Assembly: GCA_016207515.1 (NCBI GenBank) | Contig: JACQPN010000008.1 | Coordinates: forward strand, 1 to 64,000 | Reading direction: 5' to 3' | Origin: Euryarchaeota archaeon | Lineage (GTDB): Archaea; Thermoplasmatota; SW-10-69-26; JACQPN01 | DNA: 64,000 nt | Part shown: in pieces, positions 43,135 to 50,706 of the stretch | Layout: each line of letters opens with the position of its first letter | How positions within the stretch are numbered: the stretch's first letter is position 1 | Notes under the pieces: model-generated | Told to the model about the DNA's origin: nothing | Seen by the model: only the letters and a program-made list of their open reading frames with translations | Database searches by the model: none | Made by a program: the position numbers and the translations under genes

Positions 43135-43278
43135 GACCAATAAGGAAATCGCCGCGTGCGCGGTTCCACTCCATCATCGTTAACGATGAGTCGCCCCGCG
43201 TCGCGAGACGTTCCTTCAAAGCGGCTTGATGCCGCATGGCTGCGGACGGGTTCCCCCCTTGACTATTGGCAGGTTCCC

Positions 43279-43770
43279 TTATTCCTTGATCCTGTCCCAA
43301 ACGTCCTTGTGGCTCATGGCGAAAGTCCCCGGACTCTCGCCCGGTTTCACCCATTTCATCTCGACAGTGTCCGGCGTTCCCTTGAGGTTCGCGGGCGCCT
43401 CGGCCTCGAAGATGAAAAGGAGGTACCAGCGGTCGTCGAACGCGCCCGTCGCCGGGTAGTTGAAGAACCCGTGGAAGCGCGGCTTGAGGGGTGTTTCGAA
43501 CCAGAGGCGCGCGACGCGCGCCGCCGCATCGGCGGGGTCCTCGTTCATGAGGAGCGACTCGCCGGGGATGGCCCACTTGCCGGGCCAATCCGTCGTCTGG
43601 ACGGTGAGGATCCTCCGTTGACTGTCGCGGATGAGGAGGAACGCCTGGAGGCGGAACTGGGTTCCGGCGGCGTGTTGGAATTTCGCCTGCTCCGGCATCG
43701 CTGGCGTCGTCGTGATGCTTTGAGTCTGCGAGGCGTGCGCGTGGCCTTCATGCCCGTGTCCTTCGTGCAT
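43279..43770 (-). CDS. Nudix-fold protein with degenerate Nudix box
   Basis: The 163-residue product has a His-rich start (MHEGHGHEGHAHA) that could bind metal, then a Nudix-like fold with FLLIRDSQRRILTVQ and WAIPGESLLMNEDPADAAAR. The canonical REUXEE glutamates are replaced by RVARLWFET, so hydrolase activity is doubtful. It may bind a nucleotide or have changed function. The gene stands alone between the response regulator and the NuoEF fusion. Confidence 0.65.
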   Translation of the reverse strand: MHEGHGHEGHAHASQTQSITTTPAMPEQAKFQHAAGTQFRLQAFLLIRDSQRRILTVQTTDWPGKWAIPGESLLMNEDPADAAARVARLWFETPLKPRFHGFFNYPATGAFDDRWYLLFIFEAEAPANLKGTPDTVEMKWVKPGESPGTFAMSHKDVWDRIKE

Positions 43771-43912
43771 GGGGGCGGTGATGCGTCGCCCGGTTAAGAA
43801 AGTTGGCCCGTTGGTTGCTCAGTCGCTTCGCCTGGAAGCATAGGTCATGCAGACGCTTCGCCTCGCAGGCATCACCGATGTAAGAACGACACCCGCCGGA
43901 GCCGCAATACCC

Positions 43913-45664
43913 CTAGAACCGGCACCGTTTCTCAAGGCAATTCCCCACCGCATGGGCCGTGAACTCGCCGGGGAAATGCTTCATCGCGGAGGTAAGCGGG
44001 AGGTACGCGGTCTGCCCGAGGCCGCAAATCGATGCAAGCGCCATCGTCTCTCCCAATTCCGTGACGAGGCCTATGTCGAGAGCGGCCTTCCCGACGCGGT
44101 TCTCCTCCGCCATGTTCTTCATCTTCTCCGTTCCGACGCGGCACGGCGTGCATTTCCCGCAAGATTCATTCGCGAAGAAGCGGAGGCAGGACGTTGCAAG
44201 GTCGACCATGCAAGTGCCCTCGGCGACGACGATGATGGCCCCCGAGCCTCCCATCGAGCCGACCTTGGCGAGCGAGTCGAAATCGAGCGGCGTCTCGCTC
44301 ATCGTCGCCGGGAGGAATCCGCTCGACACACCACCGGGCATGAACGCCTTGAGCCGTTTCCCATCGACGACGCCACCGGCTTTCTGGATGGCCTCCGCGA
44401 GCGTGGTCCCGATCGGGAGGTCGTACACGTCTGCACTCTCGACGTGGCCGCTGATGCTGAACAACCTCGTTCCAGCGTTGCCTCGAACCCCCTTGCTTTT
44501 GAACTTCTCGGGCCCGTCGCGAAGGATCCCGGGAACAGCGGCTAGCGTTTCCACGTTGTTGATGAGCGTCGGCCTCTGCCAAAGTCCGTGAGTCGCAGGG
44601 AACGGCGGCTTGAGACGGGGTTCCCCGCGTTTTCCCTCGATGGATTCGAGAAGCGCGGTCTCTTCGCCGCATACGTATGCACCGGCGCCGATGACGATCC
44701 GGATGCCCACGCCCGCAAGCGCCGGAGCGGGGTCGCCATCGGCGTCCATCCTCTCCCAAGGTTTGAGGTGGCCATCCCGCACGAGTCCACCGTGCTTGGC
44801 CTCGGCGATCGCGGCCTCCAGAGCGAGGCGGGCGAGAACGTACTCCTCGCGCAGATAGATGAGCACCTCGCGAGCACCAACGGTCTCGCACGCGATGAGG
44901 ATGCCCTCGAGTAGTTCATGCGGCCGATGCTCCATTATGAGGCGATCCTTGAACGTCCCGGGCTCGCCCTCGTCGGCGTTGCAGACGACGAACTTGTGAT
45001 CGCCCGAGGCTTTCAAGACGAAGTCCCACTTGGAGCCAGCGCCAAAACCGGCACCGCCCATGCCGCGTAGTCCCGAAGCCTTCAGGGCCGCGATGGTCGC
45101 CGGCGCTCCGCTCGCTGAACGCAACGTCTTGAGTACGGCGTATCCGCCCCGCTTCTCGTATTGCCCGAGCGTCTCGTAACCGAGCGGCGAGGTCGGGTGG
45201 TCGGGCGGTTTGGTGAGGAGCTTTTTCCTTGACGTTTCCGTCGTGGGCGCTGGCATCGAATGGCCGTTCACGATTATCGCGGGAGCGGCTTCGCACGTCC
45301 CGAGGCACGACACCTCGCGCATCTGGCAGCGCCCGGCCCGGGCCTCGCCTTCAAACGATGCCACGACGTCCTTCGCACCCCGAAGCCAGCACGACACGCT
45401 CGTGCACACGCCGACGCTCACGGCGTGCGCCGGGTCGGTGCGGAAGTTGGAGTAGAACGTGACCGCGCTCCAGATAACTTCGCGCGCAAGCTTGGATTGG
45501 AACGAGAACTCTTCGAGGACGGAGCGGGGAAGATGACCATAATGGCGCTGGAGTTCGTGGAGCGCATCGAGGAGGACGACCTCGTTTTCAGCCAGCCGGC
45601 GGGCGACCGATTCGATGAAGACGCGGTCCGAGTCCGACATCGTCGAAAGCGAAGCAGAAGGCAT
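43913..45664 (-). CDS. NuoE-NuoF fusion (NADH-binding diaphorase module)
   Basis: The 583-residue product combines two complex I/hydrogenase modules. The NuoE part (about 1-150) carries the [2Fe-2S] ligands Cys87-x4-Cys92 and Cys120-x3-Cys124. The NuoF part (about 165-583) has RGMGGAGFGAGSKW (NADH/FMN), CNADEGEPGTFKDR, GAYVCGEETAL and the [4Fe-4S] motif ESCGKCTPCRVGT plus a later Cys. It passes electrons between NAD(H) and a partner such as formate dehydrogenase, hydrogenase or a bifurcating complex. No partner gene is nearby, so the pathway is open. Confidence 0.88.
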   Translation of the reverse strand: MPSASLSTMSDSDRVFIESVARRLAENEVVLLDALHELQRHYGHLPRSVLEEFSFQSKLAREVIWSAVTFYSNFRTDPAHAVSVGVCTSVSCWLRGAKDVVASFEGEARAGRCQMREVSCLGTCEAAPAIIVNGHSMPAPTTETSRKKLLTKPPDHPTSPLGYETLGQYEKRGGYAVLKTLRSASGAPATIAALKASGLRGMGGAGFGAGSKWDFVLKASGDHKFVVCNADEGEPGTFKDRLIMEHRPHELLEGILIACETVGAREVLIYLREEYVLARLALEAAIAEAKHGGLVRDGHLKPWERMDADGDPAPALAGVGIRIVIGAGAYVCGEETALLESIEGKRGEPRLKPPFPATHGLWQRPTLINNVETLAAVPGILRDGPEKFKSKGVRGNAGTRLFSISGHVESADVYDLPIGTTLAEAIQKAGGVVDGKRLKAFMPGGVSSGFLPATMSETPLDFDSLAKVGSMGGSGAIIVVAEGTCMVDLATSCLRFFANESCGKCTPCRVGTEKMKNMAEENRVGKAALDIGLVTELGETMALASICGLGQTAYLPLTSAMKHFPGEFTAHAVGNCLEKRCRF

Positions 45665-45703
45665 CTACCCGAAGAGCGCGGCCAGGGGTAATAAGGGTGG
45701 GGA

Positions 45704-46840
45704 CTAGACGGAGGAGAGGAGGGAAGCGCCCGCGGGTTCAGCGTACTTCAGGTCGAAGGTTATGGTGGCTTCCCCGATGTTTGGCTGATAATTGGCAAAG
45801 TGGTACGCAATCCTTGGCTTGTCGTTTGCATCCAACGCGATGCTCGTGTATCTACCGGTTTCGCCCACGGGATCAACGAAGCCCGTGTGCCATGTCCCGT
45901 CTGCGAGTTTCGCCGCGTACTTGAGGTGTCCTCGTGTGGGGTCGTCGATGTTACCGCGGTTGAAGACTTGCCAATAGGCGATGTGGGGGCGGTCTTGGCT
46001 GTCGACGTCGATGCTGGTGTAGCCGCCGGTGGGCGAGTCCGCATCAACGATTTCGGTCGTCCATGTGGTGCCGTTGTAGTGGGCGTATTTGAGGACTTCC
46101 CCCGTGCCACTGTAGCTTGCATGGAGATGGCTTTGGCTGTCGACGCGTAGGCCTACTTCCCATGGGGCTGCCGTGTCGATGTCTTCGGTAGTCCAATCAC
46201 CCGTCGTGTTCTTGGTTGCGTGGTGGAGGTTCTCGCCGGAGACCCAGATGACGTGGGGTTTCCCGATTGAGTCGATGTCAAAAGACTTCCATGGGCTCGG
46301 GGGCGACCCGGTGACGTTTTCGAGGTGCCAACCGGTCGCGTCCTTGGTGGCGTACTTCAGATTCCCGTTGGTGTTGTCTTCGTATAGAATGTGAGGTTGG
46401 TCTTGCGCGTCGAGTCGGAGGACGTTCAATCCTCCGACATCGCCGCCCGTGTCCACCGCTTCAAATATCCAACCGCCAGGGTCCCTGTGGGCGTACATGA
46501 GGTCTCGGAAAGTGCCGCCCTTGAAGAAGCTCATGTGCGGGACATCCGTGGAGTTGATGGCGATGCTTGGAAAGCTCGAAACCACCACGTTCTCGACACT
46601 CCAAGAGGACGCCCCCCTTACCGCATACATTATACCCGTACTCGTTTGGTAGACCACGTGTGGGCGACCGATCGAATCCAACCCAATGCTCGTCCACCCG
46701 TTGACGCTAGCGGTGTCGACCGTCTCTGTCGTCCACGGCCACGCCGGCTCGGAAACCAGCGGAATCGCCGCCCCCACGGGCGAAAGCATCAGGGCGACGG
46801 CTATCGCGATTGTGGCCTTGCCTATCGTCGCCTCCCTCAT
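45704..46840 (-). CDS. Secreted beta-propeller-like repeat protein
   Basis: From ATG 46840 the product is 378 residues with a signal peptide (about 5-25). The rest is made of seven or more repeats of the form Ser-x-Asp-(Gln/Gly)-x-Pro-His-(I/V)-x-Tyr, such as LDSIGRPHVVYQ, VDSQDRPHIAYW and LDANDKPRIAYH, alternating with Leu-Lys-Tyr-Ala strands. This is a propeller of the BNR/exo-sialidase-like look, probably at the cell surface. A TATA box 26 nt upstream supports the start. No enzyme residues stand out. Confidence 0.7.
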   Translation of the reverse strand: MREATIGKATIAIAVALMLSPVGAAIPLVSEPAWPWTTETVDTASVNGWTSIGLDSIGRPHVVYQTSTGIMYAVRGASSWSVENVVVSSFPSIAINSTDVPHMSFFKGGTFRDLMYAHRDPGGWIFEAVDTGGDVGGLNVLRLDAQDQPHILYEDNTNGNLKYATKDATGWHLENVTGSPPSPWKSFDIDSIGKPHVIWVSGENLHHATKNTTGDWTTEDIDTAAPWEVGLRVDSQSHLHASYSGTGEVLKYAHYNGTTWTTEIVDADSPTGGYTSIDVDSQDRPHIAYWQVFNRGNIDDPTRGHLKYAAKLADGTWHTGFVDPVGETGRYTSIALDANDKPRIAYHFANYQPNIGEATITFDLKYAEPAGASLLSSV

Positions 46841-47184
46841 CGCTTTGGGCGGGGCGTAGGGGATGATAAGGTTTTTCGAAAACGAGGGTGCGCTTTCTTC
46901 GGGTTTTGGCAATTTGACGGCGAGGATGTGAGGCGTGTGGAGGCCGATTTCAATGGAGCCCGGCCTGGGTTACTGACAAGTGCGAACATCAGGTAACGTC
47001 GGCGACCGGCCTATCCGTCTTGACCCCTCCTTCGGTCGGCCGAGAAGGCGCGTCCCGGCCTGTTACGCGGCATTCGCACGTGTCAGTAGGTCCATCGTTT
47101 CGGGAATGTCTTGAAGTAGCTGAAGGGGCGCATCTATCGCCGGTCCCGCCCATGGCGCTACGTAGATATAGAGTCCAAAGCGTA
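46841..47184. other. Divergent intergenic region
   Basis: 344 bp lie between the propeller gene (leftward) and hicB (rightward). It holds the TATA box at 46863-46870 for the former and an AT-rich ACGTAGATATAGAG about 20 nt before the hicB ATG. The rest has no recognisable frame, repeat or RNA gene. Confidence 0.4.
46863..46870 (-). promoter_or_regulatory. TATA box of the propeller gene
   Basis: The minus strand reads CTTATCAT with its centre 26 nt before the ATG at 46840. This indicates a leaderless transcript and argues against the longer upstream start at 46912. Confidence 0.5.
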
Positions 47185-47409
47185 ATGTCGACCGTGAAGC
47201 GCACCTTCACGCTGGTCATAGAGAAGGATGAAGCCGGGTGGCTCGTGGGAAGTGTCCCCGAGTTACCCGGATGCCACACGCAGGCGAAGTCCAGGCGGGA
47301 CCTCAAGAAGCGCATCAAAGAGGCCATCCTTCTCTACCTGGAGGCAAAGGGGGAGCCTCCGGAAGGCGTCGAGTTCGTCGGCGTCGACCGCGTAGAGGTC
47401 ACGGCGTGA
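47185..47409 (+). CDS. hicB: HicB-type antitoxin
   Basis: The 74-residue product begins TFTLVIEKDEAGWLVGSVPE and continues LPGCHTQAKSRRDLKKRIKE, the degraded RNase H-like fold of HicB/UPF0150. There is no C-terminal DNA-binding extension, so it is the short form. It neutralises the HicA toxin encoded next, which starts inside its stop codon. The upstream frame to 47020 adds nothing conserved. Confidence 0.82.
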   Translation: MSTVKRTFTLVIEKDEAGWLVGSVPELPGCHTQAKSRRDLKKRIKEAILLYLEAKGEPPEGVEFVGVDRVEVTA

Positions 47410-47630
47410 GTCGGCTTCGACCACTTCCCTACCGGAAGGTCGCCCGGGCGCTCGTGCGCTTCGGATTTAAGCCGACCCGCCAACGGGGGAGCCACGTCTT
47501 CTTTCAACATGCGGATGGCCGTACCACGACGGTCCCAATGCACCCGCACGAAGAAATCGGGCGAGGACTCCTGCGGCGGATACTGGAGCAGGCGAACCTG
47601 GACCCGGATGAGTTCTTGCGCGTCGTGTGA
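47406..47630 (+). CDS. hicA: HicA-type mRNA interferase toxin
   Basis: The 74-residue product from GTG 47406 (GTGA overlap with hicB) has the double-stranded-RNA-binding-like fold of HicA: PYRKVARALVRFGFKPTRQR, then GSHVFFQHADG with the catalytic His, and HPHEEIGRGLLRRIL. HicA cleaves mRNA when not bound by HicB. The order antitoxin then toxin is the less common one for bacterial hicAB but is widespread in archaea and cyanobacteria. Confidence 0.83.
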   Translation: MSRLRPLPYRKVARALVRFGFKPTRQRGSHVFFQHADGRTTTVPMHPHEEIGRGLLRRILEQANLDPDEFLRVV

Positions 47631-47833
47631 CCGACCAAGCGGCCGGGGCGTGCGAGCCCGAAAACGTCGACCGGTCCGGGGAGACGAGGAACGTGACAAT
47701 GGCGACTTTCTCGGTGGCCAGAATCAGGTTCGCGGGGAGGGCCGTTCCATGAAATCCTCCGCGTCCATACGCGACGCGCCGCGTCCCATGCGGAGCAGGG
47801 CCACGTTGGAGGCACCAACCGCGGGGTTGGAGA

Positions 47834-48247
47834 CTACGCGGATTCTTTCGGGTCGTCCAGGCCGGAAATGTCCATTATCTGCCTCGAAGGCACCCCGACC
47901 TCGATGAAGTCGCGCGGATTGGCTGTCCACAACTGGTCGTCATCCTTCACGTGGCCGGCTATGAGGGCGTCGCGGGAATGCCGCTTCCACATGGAATCGT
48001 CCGTGACGAATTGGGCGCGTCGTAACGCCTCGTCGTGGCCGAACGGCTCGACCATTATGTGATTTGCCTGCAGGCCTTCCAGGAACACGTCGAGGGCCCT
48101 CCCGTCCCGGCGCAGTTGCCGCGCGCGTTCGGCGAACGCGACCGCGGGGAGCACCACATCTTCGTGACGGGACCGGAGCTCCGCCATCGCGGCGGGTTTG
48201 AAGAAGACACTCGTGTCCAGCAGGATCCTCAAAGCCGGGCCTTCCAA
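47834..48247 (-). CDS. vapC: VapC-type PIN-domain toxin
   Basis: The 137-residue PIN domain has Asp11 in RILLDTSVFF, Glu40 in VAFAERARQL, Asp93 in HSRDALIAGH and the late TANPRDF motif, which supply the acidic Mg-binding site of a ribonuclease. It overlaps the preceding antitoxin gene by 19 nt. VapC toxins usually cut tRNA or rRNA. The pair sits 200 bp from hicBA on the opposite strand. Confidence 0.85.
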   Translation of the reverse strand: MEGPALRILLDTSVFFKPAAMAELRSRHEDVVLPAVAFAERARQLRRDGRALDVFLEGLQANHIMVEPFGHDEALRRAQFVTDDSMWKRHSRDALIAGHVKDDDQLWTANPRDFIEVGVPSRQIMDISGLDDPKESA

Positions 48248-48447
48248 GACTCCTTGTCCGGATTGCCGACCGAGGCAAGGTCGATGAGTCCTTGCATGTT
48301 TTCCTGTCTGGCGAGGAGGATGCCGATCCTCCTCAAGCCTTCGCGAATGACGTCGGACTCCGTGATCTTCATCTTTGCGGCAGCCCGTCGAAGGGCGGCG
48401 GCTTCCGCCGGCGTCAATCGGACCTTCTTTATGACGGTCGCGTTCAT
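48229..48447 (-). CDS. vapB: VapB-type ribbon-helix-helix antitoxin
   Basis: From ATG 48447 the product is 72 residues: a short strand MNATVIKKVRLTP, two helices with AAALRRAAAKMKITESDVIREGL, the RHH DNA-binding fold, and a C-terminal tail (NPDKESWKARL) that should block the VapC active site. It is expected to repress its own operon. The longer frame to 48549 is not supported. Confidence 0.78.
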   Translation of the reverse strand: MNATVIKKVRLTPAEAAALRRAAAKMKITESDVIREGLRRIGILLARQENMQGLIDLASVGNPDKESWKARL

Positions 48448-48595
48448 TGACTCAATATTGGTGTGGCCCGCTATTTCAAATTTGTGACCCTCTATTTCCG
48501 TGGGCCCTCCTGCGTCGTCCACACGCCCTCCTGCGCGCCTCGTCGCCATGAAGTTTGGCCCGGTTCAATCGAACCTCTTAGGCTGACCGGCAGGC

Positions 48596-49162
48596 TCAAT
48601 CTTCCTTGCTATCCGCATGCTTCGCATACGGCGTCGCCGTCACGGGCCGGTGGTTGGCGGCCTTCGAAAGGCGTTCGCGTACGACGTTAACAAGGCCACC
48701 CGCTTCCAATATCTCCAGGGCTTTGTCTGACAGCGGAACTGCCTTGAAGGATTTCCCGCTCCTCGTGTTCTTGATATCGCCCGTCGCGAGGTCTATTTCC
48801 AAAACGTCGCCGACCTTCGTCTCCTTCCCAATGCCGACGCATTCCATCGCGGGAAGTCCCACGTTTATCGCGTTGCGGTAGAAGATCCGTGCGAACGACT
48901 CGGCGAGAACGACTTGTATCCCTGCCCCTTTCATGGCGATGACCGCGTGCTCGCGCGATGAACCGCAACCGAAGTTCTCGCCGCCGACGATGATGTCGCC
49001 CCGGCCGACTTTCTTCGGAAACTCCGGGTCGGCGCCTTCCAGAAGGTGCTCGGCGAGTCCCTTCTCGTCGATGATTGTCAGGTACTTCCCCGGCGTTATC
49101 ATGTCCGTGTCGATCGAGTCGCCGAAGACCCACGCCTTGCCCTTGAGCCTCGTTTCCATCAT
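48596..49162 (-). CDS. leuD: 3-isopropylmalate dehydratase-type small subunit
   Basis: The 188-residue swivelling domain has AWVFGDSIDTDMITPGKYL, GENFGCGSSREHAVIAMKGAG (substrate loop) and FARIFYRNAINVGLPA. It pairs with a 4Fe-4S large subunit to isomerise isopropylmalate (or homocitrate-type substrates in some archaea). The tail after about residue 165 is longer than usual. The start is 23 nt after a TATA element at 49181-49189. The matching large subunit lies 8 kb away at 57003-58343. Confidence 0.87.
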   Translation of the reverse strand: MMETRLKGKAWVFGDSIDTDMITPGKYLTIIDEKGLAEHLLEGADPEFPKKVGRGDIIVGGENFGCGSSREHAVIAMKGAGIQVVLAESFARIFYRNAINVGLPAMECVGIGKETKVGDVLEIDLATGDIKNTRSGKSFKAVPLSDKALEILEAGGLVNVVRERLSKAANHRPVTATPYAKHADSKED

Positions 49163-49180
49163 GCTGGCATCGGTTGAACC

Positions 49181-49189
49181 GTAATTAAG
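49181..49189 (-). promoter_or_regulatory. TATA box of the isopropylmalate isomerase small-subunit gene
   Basis: The minus strand reads CTTAATTAC, centred about 23 nt before the ATG pair at 49162/49159. It is consistent with leaderless transcription. Confidence 0.5.
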
Positions 49190-49291
49190 ATAACGCGGAG
49201 GTCCAGCGACCACACGCGGAGGCCCCGGGGAAGGTTCAGGGCCGGCCGCCAGGGGTGGCCGCACGGCTGGCGCCGCCCCGTGGAGGCCGCC

Positions 49292-50704
49292 TTAGTTAGG
49301 CCTTCGCCGGAGTACTGCGAGAATCCCGATCGCCCCAAGGAGGGACACGGCTTCAAAGCCTGGCACCCTGGATGGGGTCGCCGAGAGGCTTGAAAGCGGC
49401 AGGCCCGCCACGGAAGCCTGGTCGACTGAGAAAAGCGACAGGGAGGTCCCGTCGCTCACGACCTGAAGCCCAGCGTGCAAGGACCCAATCGGCGCCCTGA
49501 AGGCGCGCTTCTCGTAACTGGCCTTGAGGGCGATGTCGGTGGTGCCCGCGTCGGCTCTTGGGACGGGGATTCGGACCTCACGCGTCTCGCCCGAGGCGAA
49601 GTCGCCGAGGAGGATGCTCTTTGAATAGCTTGCCGCCGACCCCTCCACCGTTATGGAGGCGTTGCCGGCCTTACCCAACCCGTCGTTTCTCATGACTAAC
49701 TTAAGGACGGGCGCGTCCACGCCGCCTTCGATGGTCTTCTCGACGATGGTCAGGTGGCCACCAAGTAGGTGGGCCTTTGGAAGCGTCCACATCATCGCGT
49801 CCCACGTCTCCTTGATCGCCCCGCGCACGTCGCCGGTCGCCGTGAAGTACGCGCCCTGTTCGTTCGAGGTCTCGAAAGTCCATGAGTTAGCCCCCACGGA
49901 CCAGTATGCGTAGTCGCAGGTCGTGCCGCCGGCCGGGTATATCGTGAAATATATCGGCCCGCAAGGCACGTCCGGCTGGTTGATGCCGGCGCACATCTTG
50001 GCGAAAGTCTCGTTGTCGGGGTTCTCCACCGTGAAACCGCCCCACGGGTAGAGGAACATGACGGTGCCAGTGTGGAAGGAGTTCGAATAGTCGGGTTTCA
50101 CGCGGTCGATCGCCGCCATCACGGCCTGCGTCTCGGATTCGGAACCCGGGTAGGGTCCCCTGTAGTTTGATCCCGGCGTGTCGGTGGCGCCTTCCCGCTC
50201 CCAACCGACGGGGAAGTTGCGGTTGATGTTCACCTGCTTTGCGTTCGTCCTGCTGTTCAGGACGTTGCCGTCGGTGTTCACCATCGGGACGATGAAGTAG
50301 TGCTGGTTGGTCACCATCCACGTCACGGTCTCGTTCTTCTCGAACTCGTTGAGGAGCATCAGGACGACTTCGAACGCGGCTTCGGTGCCGAGCTGTTCGT
50401 TCCCGTGGGTGCCGCCGTCGAGGTAGATGCGGGTCCGGTCTTCGAGCGGGGGACTCGCCGCGTTGAAGTTCGTTATCTCGATCATCCAAAGGTCAAGCCC
50501 GAGGCTTCCCTTCCCGATCGAATAAAGGCGCGTAAGGCCGGGGTGGGCCTTCGAAAGGTCCTGCAAGTCTTTGGTCAGAGTCTCCCACGTGTGGTAGAAA
50601 CCGGGGTTGTCACGTTGGAGGACCTGGGCCTCGGCCGCCGGGGTAGCGGACAATATCATGAGGCCACATAACGCAAGACTTAGGATCTTCGCTCCGAACT
50701 GCAT
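49292..50704 (-). CDS. Secreted M14 zinc carboxypeptidase with PGF-CTERM-type tail
   Basis: From ATG 50704 the product is 470 residues with a signal peptide (about 1-26). The M14 domain has DGGTHGNEQLGTEAA (His100, Glu103), NINRNFPVGW, NSFHTGTVM (third zinc ligand) and TFETSNEQG (catalytic Glu). A beta-sandwich domain follows (about 330-440). The end reads PGFEAVSLLGAIGILAVLRR, a PGF-CTERM signal with hydrophobic helix and Arg tail, which archaeosortase A processes for lipid anchoring. It starts 3 bp after the upstream hydrolase gene, in one operon with two CocE/NonD proteins. Confidence 0.88.
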   Translation of the reverse strand: MQFGAKILSLALCGLMILSATPAAEAQVLQRDNPGFYHTWETLTKDLQDLSKAHPGLTRLYSIGKGSLGLDLWMIEITNFNAASPPLEDRTRIYLDGGTHGNEQLGTEAAFEVVLMLLNEFEKNETVTWMVTNQHYFIVPMVNTDGNVLNSRTNAKQVNINRNFPVGWEREGATDTPGSNYRGPYPGSESETQAVMAAIDRVKPDYSNSFHTGTVMFLYPWGGFTVENPDNETFAKMCAGINQPDVPCGPIYFTIYPAGGTTCDYAYWSVGANSWTFETSNEQGAYFTATGDVRGAIKETWDAMMWTLPKAHLLGGHLTIVEKTIEGGVDAPVLKLVMRNDGLGKAGNASITVEGSAASYSKSILLGDFASGETREVRIPVPRADAGTTDIALKASYEKRAFRAPIGSLHAGLQVVSDGTSLSLFSVDQASVAGLPLSSLSATPSRVPGFEAVSLLGAIGILAVLRRRPN

Positions 50705-50706
50705 GA

